The position numbers and the translations under genes are program-made. The notes beneath the pieces were generated by a model. That model ran no database searches. It was not told where the DNA came from and saw nothing but the letters and a program-made list of their open reading frames with translations. Source: Paragordius varius (lineage: Eukaryota; Nematomorpha). Taken from it: a DNA stretch of 64,000 bases. Below are positions 47,101 through 60,900 of the stretch, piece by piece. The stretch lies in assembly GCA_964247055.1 (NCBI GenBank), contig OZ176056.1, forward strand, positions 1,488,001-1,552,000, in the 5' to 3' direction. How positions within the stretch are numbered: the first letter of the stretch is position 1; each line of letters begins with the position of its first letter.

Positions 47101-50100
47101 ATTAATTTCTTCATATAATTGCTTTATTTAAAATATCAAAAACCAAATTTTTATATAAGACATTAATAGTTACCACTTTTTTATTCTCCATCCTGCGAAT
47201 TTAATATTATATATATTTTTATAAAATTAGCTAAATTAATAATATGCATGGGACATTTTATGCGTATTATTAAAAATTTAAAAATACCGCCATAAAAAAT
47301 TCTAATTTCGTTATTATGCCTAATAAGACCGTTAATATGCTATGTTTAACATATAAATTTAATTATCCTAAAAAATATTTTTTAGAATGTGTCAGAAGAG
47401 TGCGTGCAATTATTGATTTTATTATAAATTTTATTTCAAACTAGTATATGCCAAACCCGAAACTCTAAAACTTTTAAATTATGATCCAATATGATAAAGA
47501 AAATAAGAAATAAATATTTATATAACAAAAATTAAACCCCGGGACAAACACCTCGTATTCTTGTAAATCATATGAGAAATTAGTAGTTTTATCTTAAAAC
47601 AACCAATTGAAGGTAATCATAACAAAAACATTTCTTAATAATTTTTTTTTGTTAGTTAGGTCTGTTTACGAATGTTGTTTTTTTGATATTGTTTAATTAG
47701 TTTATCTAAGTAAATAACCTTTTTATTTAACACTTGGATACAACACACTCATTTTAATCCTTCGATTCAAATTGAGGTAGTTGGATACCCCAGGCCTGTT
47801 CAGAATCAAATATTTTAAAAAGTATGGAAAGAATCATAACCATGGCTAAATTTTGTACTAATATAACATTAATAAACCGAAATATATAAAAAAAATTATT
47901 CAAAAATACTTGATATTATTTATTTTAAGCTAAAACCGAAAGGTAACGTCAACGTGACATGTGTGAAATAGTAAAATTAAAAATAATACAAAATAAATCG
48001 CTTTTTCTATTTTTATCAATGTTAGTTATTCAAAAGCTTTAATTTTACCCTTAAAATTAAATGAGCACGATATTTTGCAAAAAAATGTTAAAATAAAAAT
48101 GGCGTCGATGTAGTTTGACATGGAACTTTTTTTTCAAAACAAAATTTTATTAAGTTGGCATATTTATATAATTTATATTAGAATAAAAGCATAAATTTAA
48201 ATTGGTATGGTTTCCTTCAGTAGTTTTTTATAAGTATTATTTCTAATTTAGCCTGGGGTATTTAGATACCCCAATTTGAATCGAAGTGTTAAAATAAAGT
48301 TTGTAATAAATAAAATCTTTTTATGCGTTTTATATTGTTTCCATCATACTTTATTAATGTATTATAAAATACGTTTTTACAAATAAAATATATAATTTAA
48401 TGATAAAGCATTATTTTAAGCTCATATCGCACGATATCGTCGCTTTAGTTTGTAAACACTTTATACCGAGGTTCAAAAGTTTAAAATTATACATAAACTT
48501 ACTTTCCAAAATTTTATTATATATTAACAAGTTTTACAAATTATATTGCGTTCAGTCTTAGGGTCATCTTAACAGTATTGAGCCAAGTATTTATTGTAAT
48601 AGAGCGGTGTAGGAATAGAATTAAGGGAATGTTCGAGATCCAATCATTGGGATATGTTTGGCTTATTACACTTGTAACCTGATTTTAGTCGTTTATCTCA
48701 ATTACATATCTCTAAACAAATGAATTATAACATAAGGTAAGTCGATTTCAAAATTTTCCATATGGACATGTGACTCATAAAAGTGAAAAAACTTTCTTAA
48801 ATGTATTGTAAGCACCAAAATTAAAAGCAGATGAGAATCCTACGTATTTTCACCAGAAAATAAGTTACTATAATCTTATTACCCGATAATGTGCAATGGT
48901 TTGGAAGAAAATTAAGTAAAAGTTGCATTAAAATCAAACGTGCTCTATCTATAAATAGAGTACGCATTTTAAAATTATATATTTTATTAAAAGGACTATG
49001 CTTATTGTAACACTTATTTATTAAAGGTTAATAATGCAAAAAGTGTGATTAAAATCACTGTTCCAGTAGCAACAAAAAATCGCATGGTTTTTTAATATTA
49101 TTTCAAGTTATCCCCTTGTCTATTTTTTTAAAACCACATGACACTAAAATGCGTGCCATCTTGACAAATTTGTATTCAAAAGGCATGTGATCGAATATGT
49201 TATTCTTGGGTTGTCCAGTTTTAGTGTTAAACCGACCGACTGTCTCTATAAATCCATAATTCCATAATTATAGCCTAAATTTTACTGAAATTATGGGTAA
49301 CACAATATAAAAACAAAATTTATCATTAAATTGGCACCTAATATTTAATATACTGTTACTATATGAACAAAAAAACTTGATATTTAAATTTAATGATTAT
49401 ATGATTTATTTCGAACAATGTTCCATCATATCGAGCTTAAGAGGTATGATTGGTTTAGATTATTAGCGATTACAGGCCTTTTTGACCTAGCCTTCGAAAA
49501 ACAAATTTTTTAGTTTTTACTGTAAAAACAAATCGTATCTTTGAATGATATTTAGTTTACATTGTGATATTTAGTAAAAAGAAATAAATCCATACGTGGC
49601 TACAGACAGTAAATTATAGCCTCTCCTTTTAACCATGTAAATAGTTTATATTTGATTGTTATGGAAATTCCCAAAACTGTATAGTAGTAAACATTTGAGT
49701 ACATTCGATCGATAAGTTTGAAGAAATTAACATTATATCAGTTAGTAAGAAAACATATTATTTTAACACGTAAGCAAAGGTACAAAGGTTGCTAATACAA
49801 AATACTAGCTTTTTTAACCAACTATCAATTTGTAGATAATTTAATATATTTTTATATTATTTATTTTTATTATCTTTTTTCAATCCACATCACAATTCCA
49901 ATAAAAATGGTTAAGAACATTTACAAAGCCGTGCTTGAGGTAAAACTTAATTATTTTAATATAATTTAAGCAGGACTGACACAAGTGGCTTAATATTTTT
50001 GTAGTTTCAAGAAAAAATTTGCAATATTTATTATACGATGCGATAATTTATAATTTTTCTTAGATTTAGATATTTTTGCATGAATTTTAAATAATTGGCG

Positions 50101-51928
50101 GTTAACGTAATATTTCGGAGGCCTGTTAATGATTTAAAGGTTATAACAAAATATAAAGATTGTTGTCAAATGATCTACAAATTCTTAAAAGTTTGACATA
50201 AAAAGACCTATTTTTACACCATTTCCGCTGCTTGCATTTTATTGCTATCAAATATGTCAAAAATCAATTTTTTTATACAATAAAAATTAATGGTATTTAT
50301 TTATCACATCACTTCCTTGCTTAATTTTCATCCTGCGATTTTAATATATATACATATATAAATATATATATATATATGTAAGTATTGTTGGAACTGATTA
50401 ACCATTTACGATTTAAATTCACCTTAAAAATAAATTATGTGTTCATCATTAATGTGAAATATATCTTATTAGCATAGTTTATTATTTTAATTTTAAAAAA
50501 TAATTTATATTTAACTGACTAGACTAAGCTCGGCCAATTTATAAATATATAATAAATATAGAATTTGTAATATAATGGCCCTACTTTTTCAAATAAAAAT
50601 CAATTCAAAGCAACATTGTACATCTCCATTATGATAACGTTTACTAATTTTATATCCCATAACTCAATCTTTAAAACGGGATTATTTTTATGATTTGTTG
50701 TTTAACTTTGGTTTTTTGATATCAATTTCAAGTTGCTCTTTTTTATATTTTTTAAGCCCATATGACACTAAAATGCGTGCGATCTTGACAAATTTGTATT
50801 TAAAAGGCATCTGGTCGATTATTTATCCTTGAGTTGGGTCCAGTTTTAGTGTAAAACCGACCGACTGTCTACCATAATTCCAAAATTGTCTAAATTATAT
50901 TGGAAATACGTTTTAATTCTATTATAAATAAAATTAATTTAAATTGGTACCTAAAATAGTGTCCAACAATATTAACAACGGCAATAAATTATAAATTCAT
51001 TAATTATATAATTTATTTCAATCCCCATTTTCTATCATATCAAGCTTAAGAGTTATAATTAGTTTGGTATATTATCGAATACAGGCCTTTTCGACCTAGC
51101 CCTTCGAAAAACAAATTTTTTAGTTTGTACTGTAAAAACAAATCGTATATTTGAATGGTATTTAGTTTACATTGTGATATTTACTAAAACGAAATAAATC
51201 CATACGTGGCTACAGACAAGTAAATTATATCCTCTCCTTTTAGCCAATAAAAAATAGTAAACATTTAAGTACATTCGATCGATAAGTTTGAAGAAATTAA
51301 CATTATACCAGTTAGTAAGGAAACATATTATTTTAACACGTAGGCAAAGGTATAAAGGTTGCTAATATATAATACTGGCTTTTTAAGTTTAATCAACTAA
51401 CAATTTTTTTAGATATTTTAAAATATTTTTATATTATTTATTTTTATTATTTTTCTTTTCAAACCACATCACGATTCCAATAAAAATGGTCAAGAACATT
51501 TACAAAGCCTGGCTTGAGGTAAAACAAACATTTTAATATAATTAAAGCAGGACTGCCTAACACAAGTGGCTTAATATTTTTGTAGTTTCAATAAAAATTA
51601 GCTATATTTATATTTTTTACTTAGATTTAGAGATTTTTGCATGAAAATATGTATTTATTCAGTACTTTTTAAAATAATTGGTGGGTTAACGTAATATTTC
51701 GGAGGCCTGTTAAAGATTTAAAGGTTATTATAAAATATAAAGAATGTTGTCAAATGATCTACAAATTCTTTTGACATAAAAAGACCCATTTTTACACCAT
51801 TTCCGCTGCTTGCATTTTATTGCTATCAAAAGCAAAAATCATTTTTATAAGACAATAAAAGTTAATGGTATTTATTTATCACATTACTTCCTTGCTTAAT
51901 TTTCATCCTGCGATTTTAATATATATAC

Positions 51929-51975
<47 letters not shown>

Positions 51976-54900
51976 AGTATTGTTGGAACTGATTAACCAT
52001 TTACGATTTAATTCACCTTAAAAATAAATTATGTATTCATCATTAATGTGAAATATATCATATTAGCATAGTTTATTATTTTTTCAGTATTATTTTAATT
52101 TTAAAAAATAATTTATATTTAACTGACTAGACTAAGCTCGGCCAATTTATAAATATATAATAAATATAGAATTTGTAATATAATGGCCCTACTTTTTCAA
52201 ATAAAAATCAATTCAAAGCAACATTGTACATCTCCATTATGATAACGTTTACTAATTTTATATCCCATAACTCAATCTTTAAAAGGGGATTATTTTTATG
52301 ATTTGTTGTTTAACTTTGGTTTTTTGATATCAATTTCAAGTTGCTCTTTTTTATATTTTTTTAAGCCCATATGACACTAAAATGCGTGCGATCTTGACAA
52401 ATTTGTGTTAAAAGGCATCTGATCGAATATTCTTGAGTTGGGTCCAGTTTTAGTGTAAACCGACCGACTGTCTACCATAATTCCAAAATTGTCTTGGAAA
52501 TACGTTTTAATTCTATTATAAATAAAATTAATTTAAATTGGTACCTAAAATAGTGTCCAACAATATTAACAACGGCAATAAATTATAAATTCATTAATTA
52601 TATAATTTATTTCAATCCCCATTTTCTATCATATCAAGCTTAAGAGTTATAATTAGTTTGGTATATTATCGAATACAGGCCTTTTCGACCTAGCCCTTCG
52701 AAAAACAAATTTTTTTAGTTCTTACTGTAAAAACAAATCGTATATTTGAATGGTATTTAGTTTACATTGTGATATTTACTAAAACGAAATAAATCCATAC
52801 GTGGCTACAGACAAGTAAATTATATCCTCTCCTTTTAGCCAATAAAAAAACTAACATGGCCAATAGTAGAGTTCGTTAGTGTAAAAAGTACGTATGTATT
52901 TGCTTGTTATAAAAATTCCCAAAACTGTAATGTTGTAAACATTCGAATACATTCGATCGATAAGTTTAAAGAGCTTAACATTATACCAGCTAGTATGAAA
53001 ACATATTATTTTAACACGTTAGCAAAGGGAAAAAGGTTGCTTATATATAATACTGCCTTTTAAAGTTTAATCAACTAACAATTTTTAGATAATTTAATAT
53101 ATTTTTATTAATTATTTTTTTTTATCTTTTTTTCAAACCACATCACAATTCCAATAAAAATGGTCAACATTTACAAAGCCGGGCTTGAGGTAAAACTTAA
53201 TCATTTCAATATAATTTAAGCAGGACTGCCTAACACAAGTGGCTTATTATATCTGTAGTTTCAATAAGAAAAAATTAATATTTATTTTTTTACCGAGACT
53301 CTAAAACTTTTAAATTATGATCCAATATGATAAAGAAAATAAGAAATAAATATTTATATAACAAAAATTAAACCCCGGGACGAACACCTCGTATTTTTGT
53401 AAATCATATGAGAAATTCGTAGTTTTATCTTAAAACAACCAATTGAAGGTAATCATAACAAAAACATTTCTTAATAATTTAATTAAGTCTGTTTACGAAT
53501 GTTGTTTTTTACATTGTTTAATTAGTTCATCTAAGTAAATAACCTTTCTTTTTAACACTTGGATACAACACACTCATTTCCTTCGATTCAAATTGGGGTA
53601 GTTGGGTACCCGAGGCCTGTTCAGAATCAAATATTTTAAAAAGTATGGAAAGAATCATAACCATGGCGAAATTATGCACTAATATAACATTAATAAACCG
53701 AAATATATAAAAAAATTTATTCAAAAATACTAGATATTATATATTTTAAACCATAACCGAAAGGTAAAAATTTCGTCAACGTGACATGTGTGAAATAGAA
53801 AAATTAAAAAAAATACAAAATAAATCGCTTTTTCTATTTTTATCAATGTTAGTTATTCAAATAAAAAAGCTTTAATTTTACACTTAAAATTAAATGAGCA
53901 CGATATTTTGCAAAAAATGTTAAAATAAAAATGGCGTCGATGCAGTTTGACATGGAACTTTTTTTTTTCAAAACAAAATTTTATTAAGATATTTTGGCAT
54001 ATTTATATAATTTATATTAGGATAGAAGCATAAATTCAAATTGGGATGGTTTCCTTCAGTAGTTTTTTATAAGTATTAATTTTAATTTAGCCTCGGGTAT
54101 TTAGATACCCCAATTTGAATCGAAGTGTTAAAATAAAGTTTGTGATATATTAAAATCTTTTTATGCGTTTTATATTGTTTTCATCATACTTTATTGTATC
54201 ATAAAACGTTTTTACAAATAAAATATTATATTTTATCATTATAAAGCATTATTTTAAGCTCATATCGCACGATCTCGTCGCTTTATTTTGTAAACACTTT
54301 ATACCGAGGTTCTAGAGTTTAAAATTATACATAAAATTGTTCTTCAAATATAGATTTAAATTATATATTATAACAAGTTTTACAAATTATATTGCGTTCA
54401 GCCTTGGTGTCATTAAAAAGTATTGAGCCAAGTATTTATTGTAATAAAGCGGTGTCGAAATCGAATTAAGGGAATATTTTAAATCCAATCATAGAGATAT
54501 GTTTAGCTTATTCGCACAGCTTGTTTTCCGCCTGATTTTAGTCGTTTCGATATCTCAATTATACATATCTCTAAACAAATGAATTATAACATAAGGTAAG
54601 TCGATTTCAAAAATTTCCATATGGACATGTGGATCAATAAAAGTGAAAAAACTTTCTTAAATGTATGGTAAACACCAAAACTAAAATGAGAATCCTAGGT
54701 ATTTTCACCAGAAAATAAATCTTTAAATACTTAATAATTTTCAATGGTTTGGAAGAAATTAAGTAAAAGGCGCATTGAAATCAAGCGTGCTTTAGGTATG
54801 ACTAAAATTATGCATTTTCAAATTATATATTTTTTATAAAACTGCTTATTGTAACACTAACTATATTATTTAAAGTCAATAATGCAAAAAGTGTGATTAA

Positions 54901-57900
54901 AATCACTGTTCCAGATAGCACCAAAAAAGCTTGCCTATCGGGCGATTTTTATTTTTTACTGGGCTGTTATTAAACTACCTGGTTAGTAATCTTTTTAAAT
55001 GACTTCTGCGACAAAATTAACAAAAGCCAAATACAATGCAGTAAAGGAAATTTTACTGAGTTTTTTTTAAATTAAATTATTTATGGATGGAATTAGATGT
55101 GTGCCCTCTGTATTATCCTGATGCAATTAACCTATGTGGCTCCACAAACCTTTGAAAATATGAGCATTGGATTCGAGATATACTATGAAAGTCAATGTAG
55201 GGACAGTAAAAACTTTATTGTTGATCAAATCTTACCATTTTTGGCCAATTTTAACAATGTTTCAACGTCATCTGAAAAGGCTCTGCTTTCTATTGAATTT
55301 ATTCCGTTTGGAAAAGCTAACGTAAATACTTTATTTTAAAAATTATTTTAAACATGCAAGCAGTGTTAGAATTCCTTGAATAAAAATTATGAAAATATAC
55401 AATAAAAAAGGCTTTGTGCGGATTATGATTTAAACAAACATAAGCTAGTAAATCGTATTTCGATAATGTTGTTAGTTCAAAATGCGCCATATATTTTTTA
55501 TATTAACGTAATATAATTTTTAAATAAAACCCTAAATTTTGTATATTTTATGTCATGCATTTTCAAAAATTAAAATAAAGGAGAATTTAAAGAGTTAAAT
55601 GTCTGCAAGATTAAAAAATCTTTGATAAAAATTAATTTAAATTATTATAAAATAAAGCTTTAGGATTCAATTTAACACTTAAATACAACACATTCATTTT
55701 GGTCCTTCGATTCAAATTGGGGTAGTTAAATACCCCAGTCTTGGTTTAAATTAAATTCTTTAAAAAATATGGAAGAAATCGAAACCAAGGCAAAATTTTG
55801 CTCTTATAACAATAATAAACCGAAATATATAAAATAAATTACTCAAAAATTCTTGATATTACTTATTTTAAGCTAAAACCGAAAGGTAAAAATTTCGTCA
55901 ACGTGTAATATGTAATATGTAAAATGGTAAAATTGAAAAATACAAAATAAACCGCTTTTTCTATTTCTATCAATGTTAGATGTAATTTAAATAAAAAATT
56001 AGCTTTGATTTTCCTCTTAAATAATGAAGACGATATTTTGTAATTTTGCATAATAAAAATGGCGTCGAAGTAGTTTGACATGAAACTTTTTTTTCAAAAC
56101 AAAATTTTATTTGGATATTTTGGCATATTTATATAATTTTTATTAGGATAGAAGCATAAATTAAAATTGGTACCGTTTCCTTCAGTAGTTTTTTAAAAAT
56201 CCTAACTTATATTTAGTCTGGGGTTTTTGGATACCCCAATTTAAATTAAAGTCTTAAAAAACTTGTAGATCAGCCTCTTTTATTTTTCTTAATTAACACT
56301 TCATTCCCTTTTCACTTTTTTATCCTAGTTTACCTTTTGTGGTAGTTTTATGTCACAGAGGTAAATTTTGTAAATAAACTACTGTTATATAATTTATTTT
56401 AGTTAAGATTAATTATCAAAAATTGTTCTTATGCTTTAGCAAAAAGCCTATATTTTTTACAGTTTTGTTTCTATAGTCTAAAATTGGGACAGTAAAACAG
56501 GATTGAACAGCTTACATTTAAAAATTTTGCTGATAAAACATAGCCTAAAAGCTTTTTAAAGTTGATTGTTTACATTTTATAACCATAACATAATATAAAT
56601 TTATTTGCCTGTTCTATGGCGATTCAAAATATTTATAGAAAGAATGGCGGTGCATGAGAAAATTTTTTTTTATACATTTTGCATTTTTTTAAAAAAAAAT
56701 TTGTATTATAAATTCGGCCTAATACCTTAAATGCTTTTCATTATATTCAAATTTCGAATCGCTTTGGGTTAAAAAACTACTCCAAAGGGTAATGGAGAGT
56801 TAAGCGTCCGATTAGAAAATTGGTTTTTATTAGTACAAAGTGCAATTGATAAATTACAATGTGTGTATGATTTTATTTTAAATAATAAAAAATATAATCA
56901 GAAGCGTAATAAATTGACAAATACTTTTTCCAAAGATCGCTGTACTATTTAAACTCAATTTTTTGTCCTAATTTATTGTTTTTAAAATGCAAGGTATGTA
57001 ATAGGAATGTGAATTGGTATAAAATCCATTACATGATTTACAAATGTAATAAATGGTTTTTCCAGATAAAGTAATGAGACCAGATAGGCTGTTTTTCGAC
57101 AGTGCTGGATTTTCAGAAAAAAACTGGACTGTACTTTTGTACTGCTTTTTGAAATTAAAATAAAAATAATTATTTATAAAATTATACCTTTTATTTATTC
57201 AAAAAAATTATTTTAGTATTGGAATTAATACCTTCTGTAAAAATAATCCCATATTTTGTAAAGTATGGTTTATTTTGCGGTAAAAAACTAAGATTGGCCT
57301 ATTTTTAAATGGTTAATATTTATTCTCTGTTCGAATTATACATAAAATTGGATTTTGGATCGGTCAAACCGCTTATGCAGCCTTTCGCCCAATGGCTCTT
57401 TCACTCAGGGCTTCCGCAAAAAGAGGTGCCTCAATTAAAATTAACATTAATTTATGCTATTTTCATTTATAAAAATTTTTTGTTATAAAAATCAAACGTA
57501 AATTGTATTCCCGTAAAATTAAGAATTTTTCACGTTTTATATACTCATTAGGTGAAAGGTTTGATATTAACTTTAATTTTTTTTAGTTTTCTTTTTTTAC
57601 ATTTAAAAAATTTAGATATTTTGTTGAAGCGTACTGCAAACTATTTTAAAGCATGATGGAAACGATTTAACTCTTCAAATTCTTTGATGTTGAACATTAC
57701 AACTGATTAAAATTTAAAGGTTAGTTTGTTTGAAATTTAATGAATTTTTCCAAAGAAATACTTATTCTGAGTGAGAAAACGTATATTCAATTATATATAT
57801 AGTGTTATTAAATTTTTACCGTTTATATCGTTTCCATCATGCTGAAAATAGTATGAAGTACGCTTCAACAAAATTTTGTTAAAAACTAAATTTTTGAAAG

Positions 57901-60900
57901 TATGCATTTATTTAAAAATATATTTAATTGATATCAAAATTTAACTTATATTTTAAATCATTGCACAATGTCGGAATCTTTGCGTTTTCTTTGGATGGCC
58001 AGTCCATTTAATACGAGCCAAAAAATTTGGGACTTTCAAAGCCCACATTTAAAAATTTAAACCAAAAGCACCATGATAATCCTGATATTTTCCTATCAGA
58101 ATATATTTATTTGATCGCGATATTTTTTGTGGAAACTGTGTAATATACCACACCGATGGTGTCGTTTTAATTTTGTACTCTGGTCACATTAAGATAAAAT
58201 AAGTTATAAAATTATGGTTAAATTTGGAAAAAAAATTATTTTATGTATTATGCTACAAAAAATAAAATGTTATTATATTTTCAATCAAATAATCTATAAT
58301 TTAGTACACCCTGACGAATGAATCCCGATATGATTTTGAAAATTGCCAACATGGACATCGTGAATGTGTTGGGAATAAATGGCATGTAATATAGTAAATT
58401 AAATTAAAAAGACGAACAAATAATAAAACATTTATACAGTTTTAAAAGACTTTTATAATAAAACTAATAAAAGTGGTTGTTTAAAATGCAATTTATTAAT
58501 TTTTCATTATACAGAAAATGCAGTTAAGCTTAACTACTTATATATCTTTTTAAAAAATAATCCACCTTAAATAAACCAGTTACAACTCAAATTCACCCTT
58601 GAACAACTTATTTTTACCCTTGAACAATTCAAATTCGACTTTAAAAAATTATGTCTTTTCGGGATAATATACTCATTACACTGTGCAACAAAATATGGGG
58701 TCAATTTTCTGGAGCTTATTTTAATAATATTTTCTGATTCCTTATGGTATCGTGATCAGATTTGCGTAAAAAAATTTTTTACTTACTCAGCTCGTTTTCG
58801 ATTATATGGGACTTTTTCCATATTTGGACACATCCAAAATTTTTGTTTGTAAATATTTTTCGCTATGTAAACAAATAATATGTGGCTTACATAAGTATTT
58901 TTACAAGATATTACCAATTTGTTTTCAATATAAAAAAAATCTACTCAAAATATTCAATACATTTTGTTCCAGGGGGCAAAAACCTTCAAAAACGGGGGAA
59001 GTTAACATTTTTTGACACAAATATTTTTCATCATCTTATTAAATGAAAACACATTTTATTTTATGTTCTTGGATGTTAATAATGTTTGTTTAATTATAAA
59101 TATCATTGTGTAATAGCTTTGTGGACTTTAATTTTTAAAAATAAATTTAATTTTTACAGCTTTTTTGCTGTTTTTTTTATGTAAAAAATGATTTAATTTA
59201 CTCAGCTGCATATATATGAAATATTTTTTTACGGCCTAAAATATTTTTACAAGTATTATGTTTTTCTTAAACGAAATTTCATTTTTTTGAATATAGAAAT
59301 ATGGGTAATTTTTAATATTCTAAAACTCACTATTTTAGGGCGAATATGAATTTTTAAAGGGTGGTGAATTGTTTGAGGGTGATTTGAGGTATAAATGGTA
59401 TATAAACGAAAATTAATTTTCTATCACAGTATTTATAACATTATTATATTATAGGCTTGTTCCCTTAAACATAACAGAGATCCAAGTTTCAAAGTTCTTA
59501 AATGTTTGTTTGAAAAATGTACCTGTAACCTTGAGAGTATGAAAGAGGTCATTTATTTATTTTTGTAATACTAATATTAATTAATTGCTAATTATCGATA
59601 GGAAAAATATTTTTTTGATCAAAAAAATTAAAACATATCACTATAGTGTGAAATAAGCAACTATTTATATGCATACGGTATATAAAAAGTAAAAGAATTA
59701 AATGTGCCAAATATTTGAATTATAGTTATAAGATTTTGTGATATTCTGTGTAAAAAATTTTAAATTAAGTTAAATTAAGCCAATTTTTTGTGTATAATCC
59801 ATATAAGTGTAGGATATTTCAGGTTTGATGTATATATTAAAAAAATAATAAGGTAATGTTTAAATATATTTTCTCGTGCAAATTTTCATATCAATTACAG
59901 CAATCGGAGTTACAAATTTTAGTTAAAATAATAGTATAGAGACAAAATGTAAAACTAAAAACAAATATTTTAAGCTTGGATACAACACATTTCAGTTGTC
60001 CGATTCAAAATGGGGTCTTTGGAGAAGACTGGTTTAATCAAATATGTTTGTTGGAAAATAGAAAAATATAATGATACACCGAAATATATAAAAAGATTCA
60101 TTCAAAAAACATTAATATTTATTTTATAATTAAACCAGGTAAAAATTTAGTCAACACGACAAGTGTGCTTTAGCTAAATATAAAAATAGTGGAAAATAAA
60201 CCCCCTCCTGATAGTTTCGATGTTCAATGTGATTTTAATAAAAAATTAGCTTAACTTTAGTTAGCGTTATAATGAAATAGACACGATATTTTGCAAAAAT
60301 GTTGTAAAATAAAAATGGCGACAAATTATTGATATAGTTTTTTAAATTTAACTCAAAGATTTCGGTTTATTTATTAAGTCTTATCAAGTTAGAAGCATAA
60401 ATTTAAAAAGAATGGTTCTCAATACGGTTTGGGGTCACTAGATACCGTAATTTCGAAGAATTAAAAGTATTGTTCACACATTAGATTATATATTTTAAAA
60501 TTTTTATTGTAAAGTTTATGTAATATATATCAATGTTTCAAAAAGTATGGTTATTTTTGAGAAAATATATATTCTTTTTCATTTGTATAATTTAATACTG
60601 TATCTTTTTATTTTTTAACATTTTTTATGGTATTTTGCTGTTTAGTGTATGAACAAAAGCGGTATAGATTACAATGCCACCAAACAATGTGTTGACACTG
60701 TCGATTTCGAATTAAAAGCAATGGGGGATAGAACTAGAGAGATGCTAAAAATGTACAATTATGTGCCCTTAGTTATTTTGAAAGGGGTATGAAATCTTTT
60801 TTAGATCTTTTAAATTAAAAAAATATTTTTTACTTTAAAATTAACGGAAGAACCGGAATCGGATGTATTAAAATTTTGGAATTTCGTTTTAAATGAAAAA

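Larger units (their letters stand above)
40140..54930 (+). repeat. Tandem array of GILT promoter/first-exon units
   Basis: Landmarks recur in fixed order: 'atgacactaaaatgcgtgc' (variants near 40315, 43280, 49138, 50760, 52370), 'catacgtggctacagaca' (40752, 43708, 49591, 51201, 52798), a TATA-like region, and a first exon at 41116, 46679, 49907, 51486 and 53160. Unit lengths are about 2970, 3260 (after removing the retroelement), 1620, 1610 and a last partial unit of about 2575. Units 1, 2 and 5 also carry a TTAA-flanked MITE and the segment 'ctcatatcgcacgat'; units 3 and 4 lack both. Parts of units 1 and 5 are nearly identical. The array ends in intron 1 just before GILT exon 2. Confidence 0.85.
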
